NCBI GenBank assembly: GCA_023390555.1
Contig: JAEWCQ010000016.1
Location: 248,001-312,000 of the forward strand
Length of the DNA stretch: 64,000 bases
Origin: Bacillota bacterium
GTDB taxonomy: Bacteria > Bacillota > Clostridia > Lachnospirales > Lachnospiraceae
Reading direction: 5' to 3'
Each line of letters opens with the position of its first letter. Within the stretch, counting starts at the first letter, position 1. The position numbers and the translations under genes were made by a program. Positions 25,490 to 33,777 of this stretch are shown here, one piece after another. The notes beneath the pieces are model-generated. The model worked only from the letters and a program-made list of their open reading frames with translations. It made no database searches and was not told the DNA's origin.

Positions 25490-25520
25490 TTGACCTAAAG
25501 TTAGGTTCAGGGTGTATCGT
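25490..25520 (+). promoter_or_regulatory. MerR-type promoter with 19-bp spacer
   Basis: A -35 TTGACC (25490-25495) and a -10 TATCGT (25515-25520) are 19 bp apart. The spacer begins inside the palindrome ACCTAA-AG-TTAGGT (25493-25506). Over-long spacers with a central dyad are the hallmark of promoters that MerR proteins activate by untwisting DNA. Confidence 0.8.
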
Positions 25521-25677
25521 AATTACAGAATAACCGATGGAATGATTTTTTTCAAGTTTTTCATAATATATTGTAGCAGAAAAATACCATTCCATAGCAA
25601 CATCGAAAGCTATCCTTACAGTAATCAAAACAAAATAAATAATATGTTGCGCGAATATGCGCAGGAATGGAGAAAAA

Positions 25678-26850
25678 ATGAATTTAGATTTCACTTATCA
25701 AAATCCAACAACAATCTATTTCGGAAAGAAAGCGCTTGAAAATTTAAAAGCTGAGCTTACTAATTATGGTGACACCATAATGCTTGCATACGGAAAAGGA
25801 GCAATTAAGAAAATTGGACTCTATGATGCTATTATTTCTGTTTTAAAGGAAAGTGGGAAAAACATAGTTGAACTTACCGGAATTATGGCAAATCCAACCT
25901 ATAAAAAAGTGATGGAAGGAGTGAAACTGGTAAGAGAGAATCAGGTGGATCTGATTTTAGCTGTTGGGGGCGGATCTGTAATTGACTGTGCAAAAGGAAT
26001 TTCTGCATCGGCATATTGTGAGGGCGATGCGTGGAGCCGTTACTGGATTAATTTTGAGCCTGTTGAAAATAAGATTGTACCAGTTGCCTCTATCCTTACT
26101 TTGGCAGGAACAGGATCTGAAATGAATGGCGGTTCCGTTATTACGAATGAAGATGTAAAACTGAAAATGGGTCGTGTTTTTCCATCAAATATGAATCCCA
26201 GGTTTTCAATTTTGAATCCAGAGTACACATTCAGTTTACCGGCCTATCAGATGGTAAGTGGAATCTTTGACATGATGTCACATCTCATGGAAGCCTATTT
26301 TTCCGGTGAAGATGATGTGACTACAGATTACCTGATAGAAGGACTGCTTCGTTCCATTATTCACAGCGCAAAGATTGCAGTAAAAAATCCAAAGGATTAT
26401 GAGGCAAGAAGCAATCTGATGTGGAGTTCCACGCTCGCCATGAATCCGATTATGGGATTGAGTAAGACACAGGATTGGGAAGTTCATATGATAGAACACC
26501 AGCTTGGAGCGTATACGGATTGTGCGCATGGTATGGGATTGGCAGCAGTATCGCTCCCTTATTATCGGCATATATATCCATACGGTCTGGACAAATTTGT
26601 TCGTTTTGCAACACAGGTTTGGGGTGTGGATGAAACTGGAAAAACAAAAGACGAGGTTGCTTTAGCGGGCATTGATGCATTGGAAGCATTTATAAAGGAA
26701 TGTGGAATGATAAGCAACTTAAAGGAACTGGGGGCAACAGAGGAAATGCTTCCGCTGATTGCAAATTCTACCGTACGGATAGGTGGATATAAAAAGTTAA
26801 ATCCAGAGGAGATTTTAGAGATCCTGCAGACAGCTTTTGATGCGAAATAA
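25678..26850 (+). CDS. Iron-containing alcohol dehydrogenase (butanol dehydrogenase-like)
   Basis: The 390-residue group III dehydrogenase has the NAD(P)-binding GGGSVIDCAKGI, then GTGSEMNGGSVITN, and the metal-binding segments FDMMSHLMEAYF and VHMIEHQLGAYTDCAHGMGLA. It interconverts aldehydes or ketones and alcohols in the cytosol. The start at 25678 follows GGAATGGAG. It lies under the MerR promoter and heads a run of genes on the same strand: flavodoxin, cupin and DXS-like enzyme, which suggests aldehyde or electrophile detoxification. Confidence 0.95.
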   Translation: MNLDFTYQNPTTIYFGKKALENLKAELTNYGDTIMLAYGKGAIKKIGLYDAIISVLKESGKNIVELTGIMANPTYKKVMEGVKLVRENQVDLILAVGGGSVIDCAKGISASAYCEGDAWSRYWINFEPVENKIVPVASILTLAGTGSEMNGGSVITNEDVKLKMGRVFPSNMNPRFSILNPEYTFSLPAYQMVSGIFDMMSHLMEAYFSGEDDVTTDYLIEGLLRSIIHSAKIAVKNPKDYEARSNLMWSSTLAMNPIMGLSKTQDWEVHMIEHQLGAYTDCAHGMGLAAVSLPYYRHIYPYGLDKFVRFATQVWGVDETGKTKDEVALAGIDALEAFIKECGMISNLKELGATEEMLPLIANSTVRIGGYKKLNPEEILEILQTAFDAK

Positions 26851-26943
26851 GGGATAAGGATAGTATGCATGCTGGGAGGAAAAGATCCGCGGTTCGTCAG
26901 GCTGGAATCGCAGTTTCCTTCGGAAAAATAAGGAGGATTTAAA

Positions 26944-27426
26944 ATGAGTAAGAAATTAGTGGCATATTTTAGTGCAAGTGGAGTAACAGAAGGTGTGGCA
27001 GAGAAATTGGCAAAGGCTGCAGAAGCGGATCTTTATGAAATTAAACCGCAGCAGCCATATACAAGCGAAGATCTAAACTGGCACAACCAAAGCGCAAGAA
27101 GTTCGCTCGAAATGAAGGATGCTTCTTCACGTCCGGCAATCGCGACAAAGGTGGAGAATATGGAGCAATACGATTCCGTATTTATTGGTTTTCCGGTATG
27201 GTGGTATGTGGCACCAACCATTATCAATACTTTTTTGGAAAGCTATGATTTCTCCGGTAAAAATATAGTTCTTTTTGCAACTTCAGGAGGAAGTGGTCTT
27301 GGTGACAGCCAGAAAGTCCTGGAACCATGCGCAGGAGCAACGGCAAAGTGGATACCCGGAAAGCGGTTTTCCGGAAGTGTATCGGTAGACGAATTAAAGA
27401 GTTGGGTAGATGGGATTTCTTTGTAA
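26944..27426 (+). CDS. Flavodoxin-like protein
   Basis: This 160-residue protein has the flavodoxin fold of the NAD(P)H-independent FMN proteins: the phosphate loop YFSASGVTEGVA (9-20), FIGFPVWWYVAPTIINTFLE with the isoalloxazine-stacking tryptophans, and LFATSGGSGLGDS. It probably serves as a low-potential electron carrier or reductase. An AAGGAGGA site precedes the ATG. It follows the Fe-alcohol dehydrogenase by 93 bp and likely shares the MerR-controlled transcript. Confidence 0.92.
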   Translation: MSKKLVAYFSASGVTEGVAEKLAKAAEADLYEIKPQQPYTSEDLNWHNQSARSSLEMKDASSRPAIATKVENMEQYDSVFIGFPVWWYVAPTIINTFLESYDFSGKNIVLFATSGGSGLGDSQKVLEPCAGATAKWIPGKRFSGSVSVDELKSWVDGISL

Positions 27427-27516
27427 ATCCTGCAGTGATTCACGAAGAATGAGACATTCATCGCGGATTCTCATCAGACGGGGAAGTCTGGCCCAAAAAC
27501 GGAGGAATGAATAAGG

Positions 27517-27951
27517 ATGAAATATAAAAATGAAGCAGATTTTAAAGCGGTTAACGTATTTGGGAAAGGACAGGACAATGTGAACTTTGCACAGTATTTT
27601 ACAGGAGCCTCTTTCTTAAATCCGTTAACTGAGTTTGGAAAAAGTCCCGTATTTCTTGCAAATGTAACATTCGAACCAGGATGCAGAAATAACTGGCATA
27701 TCCACCATGCTGAAAGCGGTGGTGGACAGATTTTAATCTGTATAGCAGGGGAAGGCTGGTATCAGGAAGAAGGACAGGAAGCGGTAAGTCTTACGCCAGG
27801 TATGGTTATTACAATTCCGGCAGAAGTAAAACACTGGCATGGCGCAAAAGCGGATTCCTGGTTTTCACATATTGCACTGGAATGCCCCGGCGAAAATACG
27901 AGTAATGAATGGTGTGAAACAGTCACAGAGGAACAGTATGGTACCTTATAA
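27517..27951 (+). CDS. Cupin domain protein
   Basis: This 144-residue cupin has motif one, NWHIHHAESGGGQILICIAG (about 65-84), and motif two, PAEVKHWHGAKADSWFSHIA. The H-x-H...E...H metal set is complete. It resembles cupins linked to carboxymuconolactone decarboxylases in Clostridia. The ATG lies nine to ten bases after GGAGGAATG. It is third in the MerR-linked gene run. Its substrate is unknown. Confidence 0.9.
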   Translation: MKYKNEADFKAVNVFGKGQDNVNFAQYFTGASFLNPLTEFGKSPVFLANVTFEPGCRNNWHIHHAESGGGQILICIAGEGWYQEEGQEAVSLTPGMVITIPAEVKHWHGAKADSWFSHIALECPGENTSNEWCETVTEEQYGTL

Positions 27952-28064
27952 CAGGAGTTGAAGAATCATGAGATTTAGTTCTGGAAGGTACCCCCAATAA
28001 ACATGACTCTGACTTATTATGGCAGAGCTGATATAAGCGAAATATTCATCGGAATGGAGACAAC

Positions 28065-29825
28065 ATGTATTTAGATAAAATCAATTCGCCAGCAGATATC
28101 AAAAAGCTGACATTGGAGCAATTAAATGTATTATCACAGGAAGTCAGAACGACATTAATTCAGAAATTAAGCGAGCATGGCGGCCACATTGGACCGAATC
28201 TTGGAATGGTAGAGGTCACAGTAGCCATGCATTATGTATTCAATTCACCGGCAGACAAATTCGTATTTGATGTATCCCATCAGTGTTACCCGCATAAAAT
28301 GCTGACTGGAAGAAAGGAAGCATTTCTGGATCCGGCGCATTATGATGATGTGACGGGCTATACAAATCCACTGGAAAGTGACCATGATTTGTTCACAATC
28401 GGCCATACCTCAACTTCAGTATCTCTTGCATTAGGACTTGCAAAAGGACGTGACCTTACAGAGGGAAAAGAAAATATTATTGCAGTCATAGGTGATGGAT
28501 CGCTTTCCGGTGGAGAGGCGCTGGAAGCAATTGATTATGCAGGGGAATATGATCAGAATTTAATTATTCTGGTAAATGACAATGACCAGAGTATTGCAGA
28601 AAACCACGGTGGTCTCTACAAATCATTGAAAGCATTAAGAGAAACAAACGGCGGGAGCAGCAATAATATCTTCAAAGGATTCGGCTTAGAGTATCGTTAT
28701 CTGGAAGACGGACATGATGTAGAGAAGCTGATTGCATTGTTTGAGAGCGTAAAAGACATCCAGCATCCGATTGTGCTGCACATTCATACCATGAAGGGAA
28801 AGGGTCTTCCTTATGCAGAAGCAGACAGAGAAAGATGGCATGCAGGCGGTCCATTTGATATAGCGGATGGGTCTCCCAAGTTTGGGGGCGGTGGCAGTGA
28901 TACAACGATTTTTGACAGTCTGGCTGACTTACTGGATAACAACAAAAAGGCAGTTGTTGTAAATTCAGCAACCCCTATGGGGCTTGGCTTTACAGAAGCG
29001 GTTCGTCCGGAATATGTAAGACGTGGACAGTTTATCGATGTTGGTATCGCGGAAGAAAATGCAATGGCTATGATCAGTGGGATTGCGAAAAACGGAGGAA
29101 CACCGGTTTTCGGAACATTTGCACCATTCCTGCAGAGAACTTATGATCAATTGTCACATGATTTATGCCTGAATGATAATCCGGCAACTATTTTAGTTTT
29201 AATGCCGGGTGTATTTGGCATGAATTCTAATACACATATTGCGCTATGTGACATTGCCTTTTTTGCACATGTACCAAATCTGATTTATCTTGCACCAACC
29301 AGCAAAGAGGAATATTTGCAGATGTTTCAATTCGCTACAACACAGAGAGAACATCCGGTAGCGATTCGGGTACCTGTACAGATGATTGAAACCGGAGAGG
29401 AAGATACAACAGATTATTCGAATTACAACAAATCAAAGATTGTGCAGGCAGGAAGTGACGTGGCGATCATCGGTGTGAGCAATCTGTTCGGACTTGCAAA
29501 GGAGACTGCTGCAAAATATAAACAAGAATCCGGAAAAGAAATCACGGTCATCAATCCAAAATTCCTCACGGGGCTGGATGAAGAACTGCTGGAGGGATTA
29601 AAGAAAAACCATAAGCTGGTTATTACCCTGGAAGACGGAGAGGTCGAAGGCGGATATGGACATCGCGTTGCAAGTTTCTATGGGGACAGTTCGATGAAAG
29701 TGAAAAATTTCGGTATCTCAAAGAAATTCCATACTGATTTTAAGCCGGACGAATTGTTGGCTGAACACGGGATGTCTGTAGAAAAATTAGTTGCCTACAT
29801 TAAAAATTTCAATGAAATGAAATAG
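28065..29825 (+). CDS. Divergent DXS-like (transketolase-type) thiamine-diphosphate enzyme
   Basis: The 586-residue protein has the three-domain layout of 1-deoxyxylulose-5-phosphate synthase: GGHIGPNLGMVEVTVAMHYV, the ThDP motif GDGSLSGG...NDND, KGKGLPYAE, the glutamate in GIAEENA, FLQRTYDQ and a C-terminal transketolase domain. It is shorter than typical DXS. The substrate-phosphate region, DRxGLVGxDGPTHxG in true DXS, is here MPGVFGMNSNTHIA, so the arginine and aspartate used for glyceraldehyde 3-phosphate are lost. I infer a paralogue with another substrate. It follows the MerR-linked dehydrogenase, flavodoxin and cupin. An ATGGAGAC site precedes the ATG. Confidence 0.85.
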   Translation: MYLDKINSPADIKKLTLEQLNVLSQEVRTTLIQKLSEHGGHIGPNLGMVEVTVAMHYVFNSPADKFVFDVSHQCYPHKMLTGRKEAFLDPAHYDDVTGYTNPLESDHDLFTIGHTSTSVSLALGLAKGRDLTEGKENIIAVIGDGSLSGGEALEAIDYAGEYDQNLIILVNDNDQSIAENHGGLYKSLKALRETNGGSSNNIFKGFGLEYRYLEDGHDVEKLIALFESVKDIQHPIVLHIHTMKGKGLPYAEADRERWHAGGPFDIADGSPKFGGGGSDTTIFDSLADLLDNNKKAVVVNSATPMGLGFTEAVRPEYVRRGQFIDVGIAEENAMAMISGIAKNGGTPVFGTFAPFLQRTYDQLSHDLCLNDNPATILVLMPGVFGMNSNTHIALCDIAFFAHVPNLIYLAPTSKEEYLQMFQFATTQREHPVAIRVPVQMIETGEEDTTDYSNYNKSKIVQAGSDVAIIGVSNLFGLAKETAAKYKQESGKEITVINPKFLTGLDEELLEGLKKNHKLVITLEDGEVEGGYGHRVASFYGDSSMKVKNFGISKKFHTDFKPDELLAEHGMSVEKLVAYIKNFNEMK

Positions 29826-29986
29826 AATCCTTCATTACTGGTGATAGTTCGATATGATTCAATATTATATATCGTTTATAACTAAATTGCAGCCATACGA
29901 TAGAATTCACCTGTGTGATTATTCAGAAGGCCGGGCTTCGACAAATGCCATTACCGGCAGCAATATTTGTAAAAGTGGTTGTGTGG

Positions 29987-30334
29987 TCAGCACTGTTGAA
30001 GGTATCTACTAAAGCGGAATGAATTACCGCGACCACCGCCAATCATAAGCCTTTGACCTTCCAGATCCTTTGGCGTCACAATATCCAGTGTGGCCAGAGG
30101 ATCTTCTTTTTGTTCTACAAAATATATGGACTTGCAAACAGGGGATGTGTGAATATGTGTGAGATACGGCGCAATGTTTCCTCCCGCCAGAAAATAAGAT
30201 TTTCGTCTTCTCTTAAAAGTAGCAATTCTTATGTTCCCATAAATATATTTTATATTTCGTACAACCTGTGGGAATTCATTCTGAAATTGCTTCATGATGT
30301 GAGGAAGAAAATAAATAGCACTTCTCATTACCAC
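29987..30334 (-). pseudogene. Fragment of a LysR-type regulator
   Basis: Only part of the substrate-binding domain remains: MKQFQNEFPQV, FVEQKEDPLATLDIVTPKDL and EGQRLMIGGG. The DNA-binding N-terminus and the last part of the domain are missing, and the frame ends early. I read it as a decayed LysR gene. The stretches on both sides (29826-29986 and 30335-30395) hold nothing recognisable. Confidence 0.7.
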
Positions 30335-30395
30335 AGACAGGCTCAGGGTTCAATGATTGTATCAGCCGTATATGTGATATAGCAAAGGAGATAGT

Positions 30396-30503
30396 ATGAC
30401 ATTATTAAAAATACAGGACAGATCGGAAAGACAGGAATTAGTAAATGCATTAGCAAATCTTGTAGATGAAAAGGACGCAAAGAGTCAGGCGATTTGTTCT
30501 TGA
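30396..30503 (+). other. 35-codon open frame with a good ribosome binding site
   Basis: AAAGGAG lies six bases before an ATG that opens MTLLKIQDRSERQELVNALA and ends EKDAKSQAICS at 30503. No family is recognised. It may be the truncated start of a decayed gene. From 30504 to 30769 I see no other feature. Confidence 0.3.
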
Positions 30504-30769
30504 AAAATGAAATTTTAGAGTTTAGATGGGTTTTGATGGAGAAAGTCAAAAACAGATTTACAGATACAGTCGTCTTATTTGTCTCATCCCGAAACGATCA
30601 GGCATGACGACACTGCAAAAAGTTCGATATTCTTCTCATAGTCGATAATCCCCTTTAAGTACAATAAAAAGATTGTACCGCATAACGATGGTGTCAGGCA
30701 ATCGACTGGTAATATTGCATAAAAAAACATGATAAAATAATGCTGTTTTAACAAAAATGGATATAATAG

Positions 30770-30798
30770 TTGATTTCTTTCTTGGCGTGTGTTATTAT
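30770..30798 (+). promoter_or_regulatory. Promoter of the beta-glucoside operon
   Basis: A -35 TTGATT (30770-30775) and a -10 TATTAT (30793-30798) are 17 bp apart. The RAT antiterminator site begins about 28 bp after the -10. Confidence 0.65.
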
Positions 30799-30825
30799 TA
30801 GTCCATAAATTAAATATGAATTAAA

Positions 30826-30893
30826 GGATTGTAACTCTCTGAGGCTTTACCTTGAAACATGAATTGTTTTGGGTATGTCTTGGAGTTTTTTTA
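30826..30893 (+). promoter_or_regulatory. RAT antiterminator site with overlapping terminator (first of two)
   Basis: GGATTGTAAC (30826-30835) and GGCTTTACC (30843-30851) form the ribonucleic antiterminator site bound by BglG/LicT proteins. It overlaps a terminator in which AACTCT (30833-30838) pairs with GGAGTT before a T run at 30885-30891. Binding of the downstream LicT-type protein should block the terminator. Confidence 0.85.
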
Positions 30894-30917
30894 TTGTAAC
30901 GAGTTATGGAGGTAAGT

Positions 30918-31412
30918 ATGTTTCATTTTTTTAAAAGAGAGAAAGAAGAAATTACAGAAGTAATTTTAAATGCGATCACGATTGGAAAAGTCACTCCGCT
31001 TGAACAGGTACCAGATAAGATGTTTGCGGAGAAAATGATGGGTGACGGAGTTGGGTTTGTTTATGACGGAGATATGGTATGTGCACCATGCAATGGCACT
31101 GTAACAATGCTCGCAAATACAAAACACGCAATCGGAATGAAGCTAGACAATGGTGCTGAATTGCTGATCCATGTTGGACTGGATACGGTTAGTCTAAATG
31201 GTAAGGGTTTGGAAGCGTTGGTTCAAGTGGGGGATAAAGTGAAGCAGGGACAAGCAATGCTTCATATTGACCGAGTATTTATGGAGGAAAATAAGATTGA
31301 TTTGACAACGCCAATGATTATGATGATGGATGATAATTATACATTAGAAATAGGTAATAATAATCGAGAAGTCAATACAGACTCTATTGTAATGAAAATA
31401 TACAAGCAATAG
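30918..31412 (+). CDS. PTS EIIA, glucose family
   Basis: The 164-residue stand-alone IIA domain has GDGVGFVYDGDMVCAPCNGT and the phosphorylated histidine in LLIHVGLDTVSL. It passes phosphate from HPr to EIIB. Its partner is probably the EIIBC encoded 1 kb downstream, which lacks its own IIA domain. I start it at the ATG at 30918, preceded by GGAGGTAAGT. It is the first gene after the first RAT switch. Confidence 0.93.
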   Translation: MFHFFKREKEEITEVILNAITIGKVTPLEQVPDKMFAEKMMGDGVGFVYDGDMVCAPCNGTVTMLANTKHAIGMKLDNGAELLIHVGLDTVSLNGKGLEALVQVGDKVKQGQAMLHIDRVFMEENKIDLTTPMIMMMDDNYTLEIGNNNREVNTDSIVMKIYKQ

Positions 31413-31426
31413 TCAGGAGGTGAAGG

Positions 31427-32242
31427 ATGAAGGTTGTTAAAAATATTAATAACAACGTTTCTCTCTGCTTAGATAGTCAAGGACGTGAAGTTATAGCCTT
31501 TGGTAAAGGAATTGGCTTTACGAAGCCACCATATGAGATTCCAATGGATAAGATTGAAAGAACCTTTTATGATGTGGATGAATGCTACTTGAGTGCTATT
31601 ACAGATATACCTGCAGATATTATTCGCGTGACAACTGCAATTATTGATTATGCAAATTTAAAACTGGATAATCGGTTTTCTTCGAAAGCAATCATAACGT
31701 TGACTGATCATATTCAGTTTGCAATTAAGAGGAAACAGGAACATATTTATGTCAAATTTCCGTTTCTATATGAAATTAAGCATTTGTATCCCCGAGAGAT
31801 AGAAATTGGTTATTATGCAGTGGATATGATTGCAAAATATCTGGATGTAGAGTTGGGCGAAGAAGAAGCGGCAAGTATCGTACTTCATCTGGTTGATTAT
31901 GATAAAAGAATGAATGCAGAATCTATTAAGGAAGAAGATATGATTGAAAAGTGCCGCATGATTGTGGAACAGAAGATGGGTGTAACCATAGATGAAAAAG
32001 GATTTAACTACTACCGGTTTGTTCAGCATATGCATTATCTTCTTGAACGAACGAAAAAAAAACAAAATACTACAATGCACAATGATAAATTGTTCCAGGA
32101 GATGAAAGTTGAATATCCGGCTATGTATGAATGTGCATTTGAAATAGCAAAAAAGTTAAAGGTTGATCTGAATGAGGAAGAAATGTTATATCTGGTTCTT
32201 CATATCAACCGATTATGTGCCAGAGAGGATTGTTACCAATAG
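31427..32242 (+). CDS. licT: BglG/LicT family transcriptional antiterminator
   Basis: The 271-residue protein has an N-terminal RNA-binding CAT domain (1-56) and two PRD domains, with conserved histidines in LTDHIQFA, IVLHLVDYD and VLHINRL. It binds RAT RNA when beta-glucosides are being imported and allows read-through. Two RAT sites lie around it: one in the operon leader and one that spans its own last codons and stop. An AGGAGGTGAAGG site precedes the ATG. The downstream EIIBC and GH1 genes fit a beta-glucoside inducer. Confidence 0.95.
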   Translation: MKVVKNINNNVSLCLDSQGREVIAFGKGIGFTKPPYEIPMDKIERTFYDVDECYLSAITDIPADIIRVTTAIIDYANLKLDNRFSSKAIITLTDHIQFAIKRKQEHIYVKFPFLYEIKHLYPREIEIGYYAVDMIAKYLDVELGEEEAASIVLHLVDYDKRMNAESIKEEDMIEKCRMIVEQKMGVTIDEKGFNYYRFVQHMHYLLERTKKKQNTTMHNDKLFQEMKVEYPAMYECAFEIAKKLKVDLNEEEMLYLVLHINRLCAREDCYQ

Positions 32243-32303
32243 GGCTTTACCCCCGGCAAAATACAAGTAAAATCAGTGTATTTTGTGCGGGGATTTTTTA
32301 TGG
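32227..32303 (+). promoter_or_regulatory. Second RAT site, overlapping the licT stop codon, with terminator
   Basis: GGATTGTTAC (32227-32236) and GGCTTTACC (32243-32251) match the first RAT almost exactly. The licT stop TAG is at 32240-32242, within the site. A terminator follows, with arms CCCCGGCAAAATACA and TGTATTTTGTGCGGGG and then ATTTTTT. This should set the EIIBC and GH1 genes under a second antitermination step. Confidence 0.88.
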
Positions 32304-32370
32304 CAAAAGCATGATATCAGCGCGCGATATGATGATTGCAAATAGAACAAGTAATAAGGAGGATAAAGCT

Positions 32371-33756
32371 ATGGCAAAGGAAGAGAGATTTGAAGAACTT
32401 GCAAATAGCGTATTGGGATTAATTGGAGGGAAAGACAATATAATTTTCTTTACGCATTGTGTGACACGGCTGAGATTCAATCTGAAAGATAAAGGAATGG
32501 TAAAGATTGAAGAAATAGAGAAAATAAAAGGGGTAATAGGTGTCCAGTGGCAGGGAGAACAATTGCAGATCATCATTGGGCAGGCAGTTGGTGATGCATA
32601 CAATTTGATCTGCAGTAAGGCGGGTCTGAAGCAGGAGGATGCGATAGATGAGAATCTGGATAAGAATGTAAAGAAAAAAATATCTGTTGGTTTGTTCATT
32701 GATAGTATTGCAGGCTGTCTTACTCCATTAATTCCGTTATTGATTGGTGGCGGATTAGTAAAAGTTGTTGTGCTGTTACTTACACAAGTTGGTATTCTGA
32801 CAGCGGATATGCCGACCTATACTACTTTAACATTTGTGGGAGATGCAGCATTCTATTTCCTGCCGGTATTTGTAGGTGCGACAGCTGCCAAGAAGTTTGG
32901 AGCGAATATGGGACTTGGAATGCTGCTTGGAGCAATCTTAATCCATCCAACTTTCGTAGCAATGGTTACAGCAGGATCAGCAGGATCGATCTATGGAATA
33001 CCTATTTCTGCAAGATCTTATTCAAGTACAATTTTTCCTGTAATTATTAGTGTATATGTAATGTCTAAGATTGAGAAGTTTGTTGCAAAGCATTCACCAG
33101 ATGCAATTCGTTCGATTACGGAGCCACTGATAACCATACTAATTATGGTTCCGCTGACTCTATGTATATTAGCGCCTATTGGAGCAGTCGTTGGAGATTC
33201 CTTGGGAACTGCAATTAGCTGGTTATACAGCACATGTGGATTTGTTGCGGTAATGCTTTTGGCTGCTGTCTACCCCTTCATTATTATGACGGGAATGCAT
33301 GTTGGGTTAACGCCAATTTTATTAAATAGTTTTGCTACAGTTGGATACGATCCTATTATTTGCGTAGCTAACTTTATTTCGAACTTTAATCAGGGCGCTG
33401 CCAGTGCAGCAGTAGCAATCAAATCAAAAAATACAATACTTAAGTCAACAGCTTCCTCATGCGCAATAACAGCGATTGTCGGTGGCGTAACGGAGCCAGC
33501 TATGTTTGGTATTACAATTAAATATAAAACCCCATTGTATGGCTGCATGTTAGGCGGATTAGCAGGAGGACTATTTGCTGGATTAACACATGTATATTTA
33601 TATGCATTCCCTGGGAGCGGCGGACTATTTGGTTTGCCGGCATTTATTGGACCGACTGCAAGTAATATTATCTTTTTTATAATAGCAATAGCAATCGGTA
33701 TGATAACTACTTTTGTAGCAACATTATTTTTATATAAAGAGACTAAGACAGCGTAA
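32371..33756 (+). CDS. PTS EIIBC, beta-glucoside family
   Basis: The 461-residue protein has an N-terminal IIB domain (1-90) with the phosphocysteine in FFTHCVTRLRFNLKDKG, then a IIC membrane domain (about 105-460) with about ten hydrophobic segments and GGVTEPAMFGITIKYKTPL. It lacks the C-terminal IIA found in BglF/BglP, which is supplied by the EIIA gene of the same operon. The ATG at 32371 follows AAGGAGGATAAAGC. It takes up beta-glucosides as 6-phosphates. Confidence 0.95.
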   Translation: MAKEERFEELANSVLGLIGGKDNIIFFTHCVTRLRFNLKDKGMVKIEEIEKIKGVIGVQWQGEQLQIIIGQAVGDAYNLICSKAGLKQEDAIDENLDKNVKKKISVGLFIDSIAGCLTPLIPLLIGGGLVKVVVLLLTQVGILTADMPTYTTLTFVGDAAFYFLPVFVGATAAKKFGANMGLGMLLGAILIHPTFVAMVTAGSAGSIYGIPISARSYSSTIFPVIISVYVMSKIEKFVAKHSPDAIRSITEPLITILIMVPLTLCILAPIGAVVGDSLGTAISWLYSTCGFVAVMLLAAVYPFIIMTGMHVGLTPILLNSFATVGYDPIICVANFISNFNQGAASAAVAIKSKNTILKSTASSCAITAIVGGVTEPAMFGITIKYKTPLYGCMLGGLAGGLFAGLTHVYLYAFPGSGGLFGLPAFIGPTASNIIFFIIAIAIGMITTFVATLFLYKETKTA

Positions 33757-33777
33757 ATAGAAAAGGAGGATAGAAAC

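Noticed and set aside
30053..30382. 109-codon plus-strand frame opposite the LysR relic
   Set aside because: It is antisense to recognisable LysR residues and has no domain of its own.
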